DNA of 64,000 nt from Undaria pinnatifida (GCA_012845835.1 JABAKD010000026.1:9038558-9102557), one strand, 5' to 3'. Positions 42,150 to 53,623 are shown, counted from the first letter of the stretch. Made by a program: numbers and translations. Notes: a model not told the origin generated them from the letters alone.

Positions 42150-42530
42150 TTCCATATTTCTACTCTATGGAAATGTCACGTCGCATGCTGCCTCTCTCAC
42201 ATAACCTTTTGCCTACAGTTAGGAATGTCATGTCGTCTGCGACCTCACTCATTTTAACTTGTCGACTACGACGACAAAAGCCACCTCGTATGCTACCCCT
42301 TTCGTTCGTTTAAGCTTTAAACTACAACTAGAAATGTCACGTCGTATACTATTTATACCTATCTCGTTTGGCCTGTTGTTTGCAATTAGAAATGCCACCT
42401 CGTATGTCACCTCCCTTATGCCCTCATGTAACCATCCGACTACAATTAGAAACGTCACCTCGCGGGCCACGTTTCTCACTCTGCCTTTCGACTACAATTG
42501 GAATTGTCACCTGGTATACTACCTCGATAC
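42150..42530 (+). repeat. Diverged tandem repeat of about 60 bp
   Basis: Roughly six units of the type ACTACAATTAGAAATGTCAC followed by CTCGTATGCTACCTC. The 101-codon open frame here is simply this repeat. Confidence 0.7.
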
Positions 42531-42774
42531 GTATAGACGAAAAACAGCTAATCACTGTTTTTGATATCGACGACACTTAACATCGGCGGGTGATGCTACT
42601 TCGCACGATGCTATTACAGAAGTCAAGTACTAGCATGATGGAAAAGGTCAGAATCGCTAGATGAACGAGGATTCTCAGTTGCTCGTTCGCGGAGAAACTA
42701 CGAGGCTGAAAAGAACCTTTAGATAAAAACATTGCAGAGGTAGCGTTGCATGTAATCCAACCGCAGAATGAGTA

Positions 42775-43335
42775 CTACCAGACGACATTATACGCATTAT
42801 GTTGCATATAATTCAGTCGCAGCATACTTTTACTATGTTCTTCTGCCATCATGAGGGTTTGCATGTTGAACCTGGTGCAAGGCTCATATGAAGGCCTGCG
42901 GTCCCCGTTTTCAACTTGCGACACTCCCGGGATCTTTAGCCAACGACAATCCGAAGGGGAGCCTTGTTCATAGGGAAATAACCAAAAACGGTTATACCCG
43001 TTCACTGTTCTATCAAAAACAAGTGAAAAACGCACCCCACGGGCCGCGTGATGGGTCAACATAAAATCGTACCTGATTTTGATGGATAATGTCCCGGGCA
43101 TACCAGTAAAAGACCATTGTGCTTGGCTTTCACCCGTTTTTGGTATACACAAGCCAATCAGATGCCTTAATTTGTACTTCAAACCAATCACAGGTGATAA
43201 TTCATCCCCTCTATACGAACGCCACTGTAGCTGGGATGGAACGCCATCGTCGTGAAATAACAAGTAAAGGCCACGAGCCTCACAGCAGCTTCCACACTCT
43301 TCCACATTACACACCACGTCACCCTTGTCACACAC
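42775..43335 (-). other. 186-codon minus-strand open frame, unidentified
   Basis: The longest simple open frame outside the retroelements (MCDKGDVVCNVEECGSCCEA... to ...NAYNVVW). Composition is protein-like, but no family is recognised. Part of it overlaps CCAATCA-containing sequence related to the 12.5-13.1 kb repeat, so it may be repeat-derived. Confidence 0.25.
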
Positions 43336-44375
43336 GTTGCTCTGTCCTTCCTCCTCCTCCTCCGACGTGGGAGCACCATGGCCACAAAAAACAGCTCGTT
43401 TGGCCCATCATACCTTCGTGTCGGCTGTGTTTGACAGCACGAAAACACCTCGTCCGGCTGCTCCGCGAGCGTATCTGGCAACCGGTGGCCATGTGTACAG
43501 GGCCTCCGGGAACGGGGGTGGGCGACAGAAGATTACTCCTGCTCCGGGGCGGCCGTGCCACCGAAGTCGAAGCCGAAGCCGAAGCAGGACCGATCACACC
43601 AGCTCGTAAAGTTCTTACTATCATGATCATATGATCATGCCCTGCTCGATTTTGGAGTGATGAAAACAGCAGTAGTACATGTTTGACGAGTGCTCTAATA
43701 CACGGTGCGTACCGTAGTATTATATGAATGAATGTAATCACATCAACGACTACTACATGCATTCCAATACCAAATACTTGGTGCACAGTTCACGCCTACC
43801 TTGTACGATTACACGTCGTATATTGCGTCAGCAGGCCCCGGAAACGAGAGGTTGATCGATGGGCCGTTGTGTGGCTCGTGGGGAGAGTTTTTGGCTTGGG
43901 TTTAGAGTGTACCCGTCCTTGAGAAAAGCCGGACGGGGTACACCCGTTTCGGCTGTTGCCCTTGTTTATAATGTACACCAGGAAAACGCACCCTTGCCAG
44001 CAAGGGGTGAACGCACCCTTGAAAACAAGGGGTGGGTGGAGAAACAAAAGCAAATCGCCAATCAACAAGAGATATGAAAACACGCGAGTACGACATATAC
44101 CGCTGTTAATCGTGCCGGTGAAGATCCTTCTAGGAGACGAGAAGTCGCCGCCGCTATTAGACCTTGCGAGAAGCCTAATGAGGCGTACTCCTTGTATCGG
44201 TGTGTCCGTGTGTCGCGCCTACCAATACTCCTACTGCCATAGCTCACGCTGGTATGATAATACTGGCATACAAATATTAAGCAGCTTGCAAAGATGAGTA
44301 TCGACCCTAAATTCGCCGAACTCATAGCTGACATCGTTACAATATACATATAAATATAATATCCTTCTCTTTTTC
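43336..44375. other. Possible exon fragments, unresolved
   Basis: 43430-43609 is open in several frames on both strands (for example + AYLATGGHVYRASGNGGG and - FVLSNTADTK followed by GTATGA). Short direct repeats AACGCACCCTTG.AA.CAAGG occur at 43985-44025. None is called. Confidence 0.25.
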
Positions 44376-44528
44376 AGGGATTCGGTCAGGAGTTTTTTTC
44401 GTCTCGGCCAAATAGCTTCGTTCGAGCGCCGGCTTCGGGGGGCGGCTCCAACGCCCCTCGCCGTGCCGTGTCCGTTCCGCACATCGACGTGAACGCGGAC
44501 GGATGCCGAGTGAGACAAGCGAGAATGT
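44376..44528 (+). repeat. Dispersed repeat R, copy 3
   Basis: GGTCAGGAGTTTTTTTCGTC, CTTCGTTCGAGCGCCGGCTT, GGCGGCTCCAACGCCCCTCG. Confidence 0.82.
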
Positions 44529-44754
44529 GCAAAAATACCGCATGTCGAGGAGGAATTCCGGACATTTTAGTTGTATATTAATGTCTGCTGCGCATGGATG
44601 ATTTACAAAATTTGCATCATTTCGAAACGGTAGTTGCTAATGTTTGGAATTTTGCGGTGGCATACTATCGAGCGTTTGTTTGGCTTGGCGTCTGCAGGGC
44701 TGGAGCGTTTGTTTGTTTTGCTTGACGTCTGCAGGGCTTGAACGAATGAAACAC

Positions 44755-44890
44755 GTGAAAGTCTTCGGGGGGCGGCTCCAACGCGTAGAAGTCTTCGGGG
44801 AGCGGCTCCAACGCCCCTCGCCCTTCCTTATCCGTTGGGCACCTCGACGTGAACGCGGATGGATGCTGATCGAGACAAGGGAGAAGTAAA
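44755..44890 (+). repeat. Dispersed repeat R, copy 4
   Basis: Begins with a doubled GTCTTCGGGG.GCGGCTCCAA and continues CTTATCCGTTGGGCACCTCG. Confidence 0.8.
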
Positions 44891-45083
44891 AAACATATTG
44901 TATTTTGAGGAGGTAATCTTGCGACTTCTGTTGTATCTTATAATAACGTCTGCAGCGTCTGGATAATTTCCAAAAATGGCATAATTTTCAAACGGATGGT
45001 AGTTGCTAAAGTGTTCAATTTTGCGGTGGTGTACTCTCGAGCGTTTGTTTTGCTTGACGTCTGCAGGGCTTGAGCGCGAGTTA

Positions 45084-46475
45084 TTATACCAGTAAAAGGA
45101 GATCGCTCTAATTCGTCATTTTATATTATTGCGTTTGGTGCTGTTGAAGTGTTTCTCATTTCGAGCGTGCTTGGTCTGCACGTCAACCTGATATAGGCTC
45201 AAAATCTTCAGCAGGGGTTGTACAAGTGAAAAATGTGTATAAGTTCGTCGGGTGAATACGCACATGAAAAAATAATACCTGATAAAATATTAATTGGGTA
45301 CGTGCCAACAACAACGTACAACCACGATGGACAACCTACAAAAAGAAGTAAACAAATAACGCGCGAGCGATGACGTGCTTTTCGTAGACGAATATGCATA
45401 CTACGACATCTGCGAAAGGTTCCCTACGGCCGGCAACGAAGGCGGGGATACATCTTTATTAGGAAGAAAAATTAGACGGACACCCTTCACAAACAAATAA
45501 AAAAATCCCTAGATAACGTACATGATGCAAATGACTAGCCGAATTGCGACCGCGTAAATAATTGCGAGCTTAGTTAGTAGGCTTTGATCCAACAGGCCAA
45601 GGTTTTCTGCGCGACCTATTATGCAAGTAACTAGCCAAATTGCGGTTGTTTGGCTTGACGTCTGCAGGGCTTGAACGAATAAAACACGGGAAAGTGCGAG
45701 TAGTTGTGAAGAATGCGATGCAAGAAGATTAGAAAGGCTGCAAGACGAACATGATACGTCCAGAAGAACGCGCGTTATACCAGTGGTAGATCGCTCTAAT
45801 TCGTCTTTTTATATTATTGCGTTTGGTGCTGTTGAAATGCTTCTCATTTTGAGCGTACTTGGTCTGCACGTCAACCTGGAATAGATAGGCTCAAAACTGT
45901 TCTTTTGCGCGACCTTATTACGCAAAACTTCTGCAGCAGGAGGAGTTGTGAAGAATGTGCATAACTTCGTCGGGTGAATACGCACATGAAATAATATTAT
46001 CTGATAAAATATTGATGGGATACGCGCCAACAACAACGTACAACAACGATGGACAACCTACAAAAAGAAGTGAACAAATAACGCGCGAGCGATGACGTGC
46101 TTTTCGTAGACGAATATGCATACTACGACATCTGCGAAAGGTTCCCTACGGCCGGCAACGAAGACGAGGATACAACTTTACTATGAAGTAAAATTAGACG
46201 GACACCCTTCACAAACAAATAAAAAAATCCCTAGATAACGTACATGATGCAAATGACTAGCCGAATTGCGACCGCGTAAATAATTGCGAGCTTACTTAGT
46301 AGGCTTTGACCCAATAGGCCAACGTTTTGTGCGCGACCCATTGCGCAAGTAACTAGCCAAATTGCGGTTGTTTTGCTTGACGTCTGCAGGGCTTGAAGTA
46401 ATAAAATACGGGAAAGTGCGAGTAGTTGTGAAGAATGCGATGCAAGAAGATTAGAAAGGTTGCAAAACGAACAAA
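45084..46475 (+). repeat. Tandem duplication, two units of about 690 bp
   Basis: Unit 1 is about 45084-45774 and unit 2 about 45775-46475. Shared landmarks include GATCGCTCTAATTCGTC, AAGTTCGTCGGGTGAATACG, CGCGAGCGATGACGTGC, CTACGGCCGGCAACGAAG and GCTTGACGTCTGCAGGGCTT. The minus-strand open frames at 45208 and 45918 are the same repeat-derived frame. Confidence 0.93.
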
Positions 46476-46477
46476 TC

Positions 46478-46638
46478 TCGGCCTCAGTATGCGATTCGCG
46501 GAACTGGAATTCTCGGTCAAATAGCTTCGTTCGAGCGCCGTCTTCGGGGGCGGCTCCAACGTCCCTCGCCCTGACGTATCCGTTCCACACCTCAACGTGA
46601 ACGCGGATAGACGCTGAGCGAGACAAGCGAGAAGTGCG
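46478..46638 (+). repeat. Dispersed repeat R, copy 5
   Basis: TCTCGGCCTCAGTATGCGAT, GCTTCGTTCGAGCGCCGTCT, ACGTGAACGCGGATAGACG. Confidence 0.82.
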
Positions 46639-46828
46639 CTTTATTTTTGAATTTGGGCGGTATACGCCCGAGATATTTTCGGATCTTGGCATATGTAGAG
46701 CTTGAACGAATAAATAAGGGACAGCATTTCCAGATTGGCATCTAAATTACTTCCCGACCACGCTTTTTTCATGGCCGCCTCCAAGCGCGTGCCCTATCGT
46801 AGCCACTACTGCTGTGTTGTTTCCTTTC

Positions 46829-47053
46829 GACTCAGTGGGTATAGTGTTATATAACCAACGAAGGATGTGTCGTGAGTACGATTCTCACCCAGATCATATT
46901 TGGTATTCAGGAGCGTGCGCGCTGGAGACGTTTTGAATGGTTATGATAGTTGCTAGTGTTCTGAGTACGACAAACTGTAGTACGTGGAGAGAGGATAGCC
47001 CCGGAAATCGCGCTTACGAAGTCGATGATAATTAATTAACGAACTGGAAAACA
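46829..47053 (+). mobile_element. tRNA-derived SINE family CS, copy 3
   Basis: Head CTCAGTGGGTATAGTG with GTGAGTACGATTCTCACC; body GGAGACGTTTTGAATGGTTA and AGCCCCGGAAATCGC. Two further partial heads follow at about 47108 and 47268, as in the copy at 14185. Confidence 0.78.
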
Positions 47054-47344
47054 TATTTGGTTGGTTTTTTGCATAACCCACTGATGTGAGTGTTACTGAG
47101 TCAAGTGACAGCAGTGGGTAGTGCTGTGTGTCGTGCGTTCGACCCTTACCGACTTAATGCTTGTCTTCAAGCGTGCGCGCTGACGACATTATGAATGGTT
47201 ATTTTGGCAGTTTAGCATATATATGTAGTGGCACTACTCACTGAGCTACTGAGTCAAGTGATTAAGTATAGCTCAGTGGGCAGTGCTGTAGCATTTCTCG
47301 GTTAAATCACTTTGTTCCAAGGCCGCCGTCCAAGCGAGAAGCGC

Positions 47345-48250
47345 GCAAAATTTTGAATTTTGAACGGTACTCTCCAGTTATTCTTCGGACCTTGACGTAT
47401 GTAGAGGTTGATAAAATAAACTTGGCAAGACATTACTTCCAAATTGGCATAATTTTTTGTGCCAAAATAAATAATAAAATTACTGTAAAAAAATCCCCAT
47501 GGTACTGCGGTAGGTATCATAGTAGTGAATTTGCTTTATTGAATTTCGGTAGGTACACGTACATACATGGGTATAGACGTGGCAAGCGCACGCATGACTA
47601 AACGAGGAGGAGGAGGTAGTAGTTATTACGATTACTGCGCCAGGAAAAGCCACACAGCAGCATTGCGAGTGGCTGCGTCCCCGGGGCCTCGAGGGTTGTA
47701 TTTTACAAGTTCCTTCTCCTGTTGCTAAGCTGCGCCACACGAAGGTGGTGGTAAGTAGACAGAAGGATGGCGTGCTTTGTTGTTGCTGTGGTCCCTGACT
47801 CCGTTGCTGTGATTTTTGCCGGTCAAGTGCAAGCGGTCGTGTGTTGTGCGTAACTGACCAATAAGTTTGTGTTGCTTCGTACTTGACGTGCTCCTTGTTG
47901 CTACTGATTGCTGATTGATCATCTCTTCTAGTGATTTATTTATTTATTGTTTGACACACTTCTACTTTTCAGCTTCTGGACATACAAGCCGTGGTCACAG
48001 GTGTCGTCCTTCCCTTCCCCCCCCGGTTATTGCCTTCATTTTTTTTGGCGCATAGGGTTCAGCACCCACTGATCGTCGAGTTTTCATCGAGTGTTGCTAA
48101 CTCACGCTCTCGCGCTTTCCGCAAGTCAATTAGTGCACGAGACGAAAAATTGTACGAGTACGCACTCGGGGGGATTCAAAATCACGAAGCTGACCTATAC
48201 CAGGCTCGAGGATATAACCTGATACGCCACCGGGGCAGTGAGTGATATAG
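47345..48250 (+). repeat. Segmental duplicate B (partner 10460-11277)
   Basis: Carries the same ordered blocks as the first copy. It is interrupted near its end by the SINE at 47935-48236. Confidence 0.8.
47935..48236 (-). mobile_element. tRNA-derived SINE with AGTGA target duplication
   Basis: Read on the minus strand it begins GCCCCGGTGGCGTATCAGGT (class II tRNA-like A box), has GTGATTTTGAATCCCC as a B box, and ends in an AATAAATAAATAAA tail. AGTGA flanks it (47930-47934, 48237-48241). The paralogous site near 11265 reads CTCTAGTGAGTTATACAGAG with no insertion. A second copy with a diverged head lies at 49270-49520. Confidence 0.85.
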
Positions 48251-48600
48251 AGCCGATCGCCCCGGTGGTCTAGTGGGGTTACACTCGAATACTACTATTA
48301 ATACCAACATTAGTCCTTCAGTTTAATAACCACCGTTGTGAGCTTTGTTGGCTTTATTTATTAGCAGAAATAAATGAGAAAAAAAGGACCAACTAACTGC
48401 TGAAATCGCCTAGCAGCGTCGGTAGGTACAAATCAACGCGAATCGACGAGGGAAGAAAATGCTTAGCTCTTCTCGCGATAAAAATTAGGGCAGGTGCCGT
48501 AGTGGGGAGGGGGGAGAGGAGCCCGCTATATGACCTCAGGTCTAAGTTAAACTCCTAAGAGGGCGAGGGTAATGCGAGCATCACAATGAATGGGATGGGA
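48250..48600 (+). mobile_element. SINE family GV, copy 3
   Basis: Head GATCGCCCCGGTGGTCTAGT and the shared body CGCCTAGCAGCGTCGGTAGG and GACGAGGGAAGAAAATGC. The B box is degenerate. Confidence 0.78.
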
Positions 48601-48749
48601 AAAAGAAAAGAAGTGAATTGTATTACTGCTGCTGTAATAGTACGATAGCCAAGCAAGTTGCACCGATCGACTCGATCTGGGCTGACTGCTGTCGTATTAT
48701 GCAGAAAGGTCCATGTACAACTTTTCTAACCACACGCAGCGGACATGGT

Positions 48750-49120
48750 CAGTCACCTTACTGGCCCGGGATGCTTGATCGAGCTAAACAATCGTAAGAA
48801 ACGTACTCGACACGTTTCGTCGCCAGACTAAAGGGTCTGTCGGCGTGTGCTCGGATATATCCGATCGAAATCTGATGAATGAAGCTCGGGATCGAATTCA
48901 CATAACAAACGGTAGTAGCTATTATTAGTAGTGCATTTATATGATTGTTAGTCTATACTCTTGGCATTACCTTACATACTGCACGCGCAGACTATGATTG
49001 TGTGTGGTGACTTTTTTTACTCTACCAAGTATTGAATCGAACAATTCGAAGTGCTGCCCTGCCCTACCCGAAGCATGTGTGCCGGCGTATGCCGGCACAC
49101 ATGCGGAGCCCTTGTTTTTA
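48750..49120 (+). repeat. Dispersed repeat H, copy 3 with perfect hairpin
   Basis: Partner of 13440-13790. Positions 49074-49103 form a perfect 13-bp stem (CATGTGTGCCGGC) with loop GTAT. Confidence 0.85.
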
Positions 49121-49269
49121 TTAAATATGTGTACCTGGCCTGGTTATAATGCTGCACGTACTGCTCGTGGCTCGTGCAAGTTTTTCATTTTGAACATTAG
49201 CTATCTTGAGCCCGCGGATTAGATTACTGTGTATCGCGATGAAACAGCGCCCAAAACACAACTGCATAT

Positions 49270-49520
49270 CAGGTATGTAGGTTTTTCACTTTTACGTTCC
49301 AGCTTCTGGACAAGCCGTGGTCACATGTGTCGTCCCTTCTCCGCCCCGGTTCTTGCCTTCAGTTCTTATCGCGCATAGGGTTCAGCAATCCTTTTGCTCG
49401 TCGATGTTTCATCGAGTGTTATATACAGCCCCAAATAGAGCAGGCCGCACGCAACGCTGAACCCTGAATCCGTACTGTTCCGTACCATGGTATGTACCAG
49501 ACTCGAGTATAACACGGAAG
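49270..49520 (-). mobile_element. Second copy of the 47935 SINE, diverged
   Basis: AGCTTCTGGACAAGCCGTGG, GGGTTCAGCA and CATCGAGTGTT match the other copy. The head is more diverged (CCAGACTCGAGTATAACAC). Confidence 0.65.
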
Positions 49521-51085
49521 GTAACCGACAGCAAACTACTGTAGTAATCGGAGGAGCGCCCAGTAGTGTAACATATCATGGTGCATACACACCTGGTATA
49601 GCACTACTACCCACAGTGTAATAGTCACTCGACTTCATAGGTTAGTGGGAAGGTACTGCACGCTCGGGCTCGACGAACCTCTCTGACTATGATAGCACTG
49701 ATCTCCGGGACGCTCCCGTCGCCACGGAATGCTCTGGGATCTGAGAACCAAATACCGTTTGAGTTGGGCGGAGAAAAAGTGACGACTCGATGCATGTTGT
49801 CTGATGCCTGCTGGGCTTGTACCCCCACATGTCATGTTCAGAACAAGCCAAGTCAGCAGCGGACGATCTACTCACCTAAGGTTAAATACTCCTACACGAT
49901 ACGCCAAAACGACGGCCATAGAACCTCACCCTCACGACGGCCTTGGATGCCACGGAGGGCTTGCCTATAGCGCCGGCCAGCCGTGGCAGGACTCTGGAAA
50001 GGACAGCCCCTGAAGCTGAAGTGTGACGACCTGTCATGCCGGCAATGAAACGATGGCGGGGCGCGAGATTGTCGTGCTGTCTTTCGCGTAGTCACTTCTC
50101 GCATTGTTGTTTGGTGTAACCTACCTACAGTCTAGTCTTTTCACTGCACTGCTGAGACGAAGTTCGTACACCTGTGGCAGTCTGGAGATGCAAAACAATG
50201 GAAGCTCGTACGCTGACCTCGTTCGAGATCGACAACACGTTGTTAACAAAATAAGAAAGCTGAGCTCCTAGGGGTGTTGCAACTTACCTTGTGGGGTAAT
50301 GAGCCTAAGCGAGGATCGCCACATGGTCGCTGCTGATTCACTTTGTGTGAGAGTTCAACACACCTGGAGAACATGCCCGACGTTCCTCTCGTTTCTCGTT
50401 CCTCCATTTCGGGGAGTGCGTAGTGACTGGCAGGCTTTCAAAATATGGAAGACGGGGACGCAGACGTGATGTTTTATCCAATCATATTGTGCGGGAATGT
50501 GGCTTTCTACCAATCATCTCGCGAAGATATCGAAGCGACACATTATTCACCGATTTCTGCGCGTGCTAAGTGCTCAGTGCTTGAGGCTAAAGACTCTAGA
50601 GCTCGGATGCTGGAACCGGAACGACTGAAACACCCCTGAGGCGTGCCTGAACTTATTTCGACCTAGTTGGAACGGTTGGAATGGAACGAGGCTGTGCGTT
50701 TTCGTTTGTTCACATTCCAATCTCTCTTATGTCCGAAGTAAAACTGGGCAAGCGACCCGAACAGATCTGAGCACAACTGACTTTTGCGGCGGGACCGTGC
50801 AGCTCGAGTCTAGGGCAGAGGTACCATCACGTGGGCAGGGATTGCTCCTGACACAAAGCACAACTTCATACGCAAAATAAATCTCAAGGTAAGCCTCACA
50901 GACGACGGTGCTAGCTGTCCAGGTGGCACCGTCGGGACAGATCTACAAGTTGTGATATTGCCCTCGTGGCTCGACGAAGGCGACCGAAACCTTTACGAAC
51001 ATCGGTTCCACACTTTGCCAGAATATAATAAAAATAAAAATAAATTTGTGTCGATACCAAGTCGATACTCATCTTTGCAAGCTGC
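49521..51085. other. No supported gene
   Basis: 49625-49970 is open on both strands with protein-like composition. CTTAG|GTGAGT at 49873-49882 (minus) is a good donor sequence, but no family is recognised. Two CCAATCAT motifs occur near 50480 and 50512, and GACGGTG/CACCGTC form a hairpin near 50905-50940. Confidence 0.3.
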
Positions 51086-51185
51086 GTGATACCCCATTTC
51101 AGGATCTACTATAATCATATTTCCTGTAGCTGCTTCCGGCCCATGAGGAACACACATCCAATGCCCACTCAGTCTTGGTCCATCA

Positions 51186-51430
51186 ACCAGCTACAACGTA
51201 GCAAATCCAATGCCTGCTCCGATGGATTATGTCCCGACCGGTGGACCACGACCTCCTTCTGTTCCTGCGACGTCCACACCAGCAGCATGACCTGCTGCTG
51301 CGATACCCGCACCTGCTATAACAGCTGCTGCAACGCCTGAAACTGCTCACGGTCTTTCATCCGAAGAGAACGAAGATAACGCTCTACCTGGTAGTTCGCT
51401 TTTTTTTCGTGGCGGCTTCCCATGCCGCTG
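51186..51430 (+). pseudogene. Pro/Ala-rich coding-like stretch with a stop
   Basis: One frame reads NPMPAPMDYVPTGGPRPPSV, then a TGA, then PAAAIPAPAITAAATPETAH and an acidic end. It has the feel of a gag-type or linker sequence; no family assigned. Confidence 0.25.
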
Positions 51431-51800
51431 CAGCAGCAGCAAGCTTCATTGTTGGTTCGACAACGACACCCACAAATTTGAACGTCACTAGACTACAGGT
51501 TTCGGCTAAAATATGTATTATGGATATTGTGGTATACCCCAGCACGGTGGCAGAGAGGCTGTGTCCCCGACGCTAGTCGGGTTGGTGACACTGTGCAGTG
51601 GATAGCCTGGAAGACTCGAGTGCTTCCGTGTTGAGGAGAAGATGTAAAGAAGTTGTAAATACTGGCGCTTATGTGGCCAACACACACAGATAAACCGCAG
51701 ACTATAGACTATATACGCACGTTACATACCAACCGACACATAACAGATCTACGATGATCTACGACGTACAAGTGCAGTGCTACTGAACTTTGACTCATAC

Positions 51801-52029
51801 TGGCTATGTGCTAACATTTCCATAACAAGATGCCCCCTGTCTGGCCCTGCTTCGCGAAGTACGTGTTCACCGGCGGTTTTCTCTGGGCCGAACCATGGCG
51901 AGAACGTCAAATAATTGCTGTCTGAAGCCCGGAGAAGGCAAGGAGTGTCCCCTGTGCACTCATAATTGTCCGAAGGCTTTGACAAGACATTGCAGAAGGA
52001 CGACGACGCAAAGTGGAAGTTGGTTTTCG
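51801..52029 (-). CDS. Exon-like minus-strand stretch, unidentified
   Basis: 229 bases between acceptor CCTGGTCGCAG and donor GTATGA read without a stop: AKTNFHFASSSFCNVLSKPS, then NYLTFSPWFGPEKTAGEHVL, and RGHLVMEMLAHS. The codon mix looks coding and both splice sites are reasonable, but I recognise no family and found no convincing partner exon. Confidence 0.35.
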
Positions 52030-53116
52030 CTGCGACCAGGTGATCAGCACAAGCAACGAGTCAGCGCGCAGAGGAGAGGCGTTCGTCGAGGCATCAGGTG
52101 GGTAGTTGTGAGGATCGCGCTTTTAATTATTGTGAGAAAGAGGGGAAGAGTTTCTTGGCTGGACACAAAATACTCTTGACGGGGATGCAAGTTGTGTATA
52201 TAGTCTACTTCGTACAATAATATAGATGTACGAGGTACATTAGTGTGTAGTATAGAGTCTAGTCTATAGCGTAGATGTCGTTCCGATATAAGGTCGACTA
52301 AACTTGCATAATCTGTCATGTTGTGCTATAAATAAAATATAGGAGTTTTTTTTATTAGTTGCTATTTTGTTTCTGTTGTTGAATTGTGATATATACTATA
52401 GTCTATATTTTTCCTTTCTTCTTTTCTTTCGTTTTTCTTGCTTGCCAAGCAAAGAGGCAGCATCGCCACAGCGGAGAGCGTAGTAGTTGCAGCGTGGGGA
52501 GAGGAAAGGCTGGGCATCGCGTGGGTAAGCAAACGCCATAACAGCGAGGACGAGAGGGTCGGGGTTGGGATGGGCTGGGCTGGGACGACTGAACGCAGCT
52601 ATTGAAAACCAAGGCATGCACCGAAACGATAAACAATAAATACATTGGTTTACTATGACTGTCTTACAGCAGTTTGTGATCACATAATTTTTTATTTTTT
52701 CATCATTGGATGAGGAATCAGCACGGACAATGGGTGTACTGATTTCGCTGGGTAAAAATAATGAATTTAACAACAAATTGTTGATTTGAATTTCATCACA
52801 ATATCATATATTACATCTATAGTACTGCTGTATACAACAGAGGGCAATAGAGTAGCGAAGAAGGTATACGACACAAGAAATATCATAATACTAAGAGATG
52901 TATACGACGACAGACTGCTGGAGGGGTCCTAAATAGTTGAATTCCTGGTAAAACTGCTGCTTGCTAATGTGCATTGCAATTGTTTAAAAGTTATATACCC
53001 GGCATTAAATAAAAAATGATAACTTCAATGATCTGCTTGGTGCTTCGTACTGTATAGACAAGAAACAGCTGATGATACTATGATATGCATCCAATATTTC
53101 CTTCTAATACCCGTTC
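52030..53116. other. No supported gene
   Basis: AT-rich sequence with scattered short open frames. Nothing recognisable. Confidence 0.3.
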
Positions 53117-53623
53117 ATGACAATATTTCTCAACACTCCTGTGGCACAGGTCACGGTGCCGTCGACATCGAGTCAACAGCGCGATCATCATGTGGGCGGC
53201 GCTTCGTCAGAGTCCCCACCCCCTTTCTGCAAGACGCTGGCTGGGAAGGGTGGTTCTTCTCTCGTGGAGGGCTTTAGCCACTCAACCGTCCTCTTTGACG
53301 AACAGCCAGAGATGAAGCACGTACGCGCGAAGGCGATACGAAGCCTTGTTGCAAAGGCGCAGGCTTTCGTTGAAGGAGATTTAGGGTATATAGTCTATAA
53401 GAGTGTGGTGCTCGTGAGACGTGATAGGCCACAACATGTGAATGAGCAGCTGCATTCTCGTCAAGGTCGTTTAGGGGGCAGTATACACAGCAGCAGTTGT
53501 TGTTTCTTAGGGCAGTTTGTTGTTTGGTTCTGCTTGCGTTCTGTCCGGAGTATACTTTACTCTGGCGCTGGCAGCAGCAACAGCGGGCTGTGCTTGGTAT
53601 GCAGCGATACGTTTGATTTATAA
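53117..53623 (+). CDS. Candidate gene or exon, unidentified
   Basis: A 168-codon frame from ATG at 53117. The first part reads VTVPSTSSQQRDHHVGGASS, then GFSHSTVLFDEQPEMKHVRA and AIRSLVAKAQAFVEGDL, and looks coding. GTCACG at 53150 follows a good acceptor (GTGGCACAG), and GTATATAG at 53386 is a possible donor with an acceptor GTTGTTTCTTAG at about 53500. Joining these gives a short tail ending at a TGA near 53610, whereas the unspliced frame runs to 53623. An alternative frame (53517-53717) encodes a hydrophobic helix. Function unknown. Confidence 0.4.
   Translation: MTIFLNTPVAQVTVPSTSSQQRDHHVGGASSESPPPFCKTLAGKGGSSLVEGFSHSTVLFDEQPEMKHVRAKAIRSLVAKAQAFVEGDLGYIVYKSVVLVRRDRPQHVNEQLHSRQGRLGGSIHSSSCCFLGQFVVWFCLRSVRSILYSGAGSSNSGLCLVCSDTFDL

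Noticed and set aside
42259-42564. 101-codon + strand frame
   Set aside because: It is the 60-bp tandem repeat read in frame.
43490-43560. P-loop-like GPPGTGVGDRR in a + strand frame
   Set aside because: The invariant lysine is missing, two other frames are equally open, and no ATPase context follows.
45208-46121. Two near-identical minus-strand ORFs
   Set aside because: They are the same frame of a 690-bp tandem duplication with no recognisable motif.
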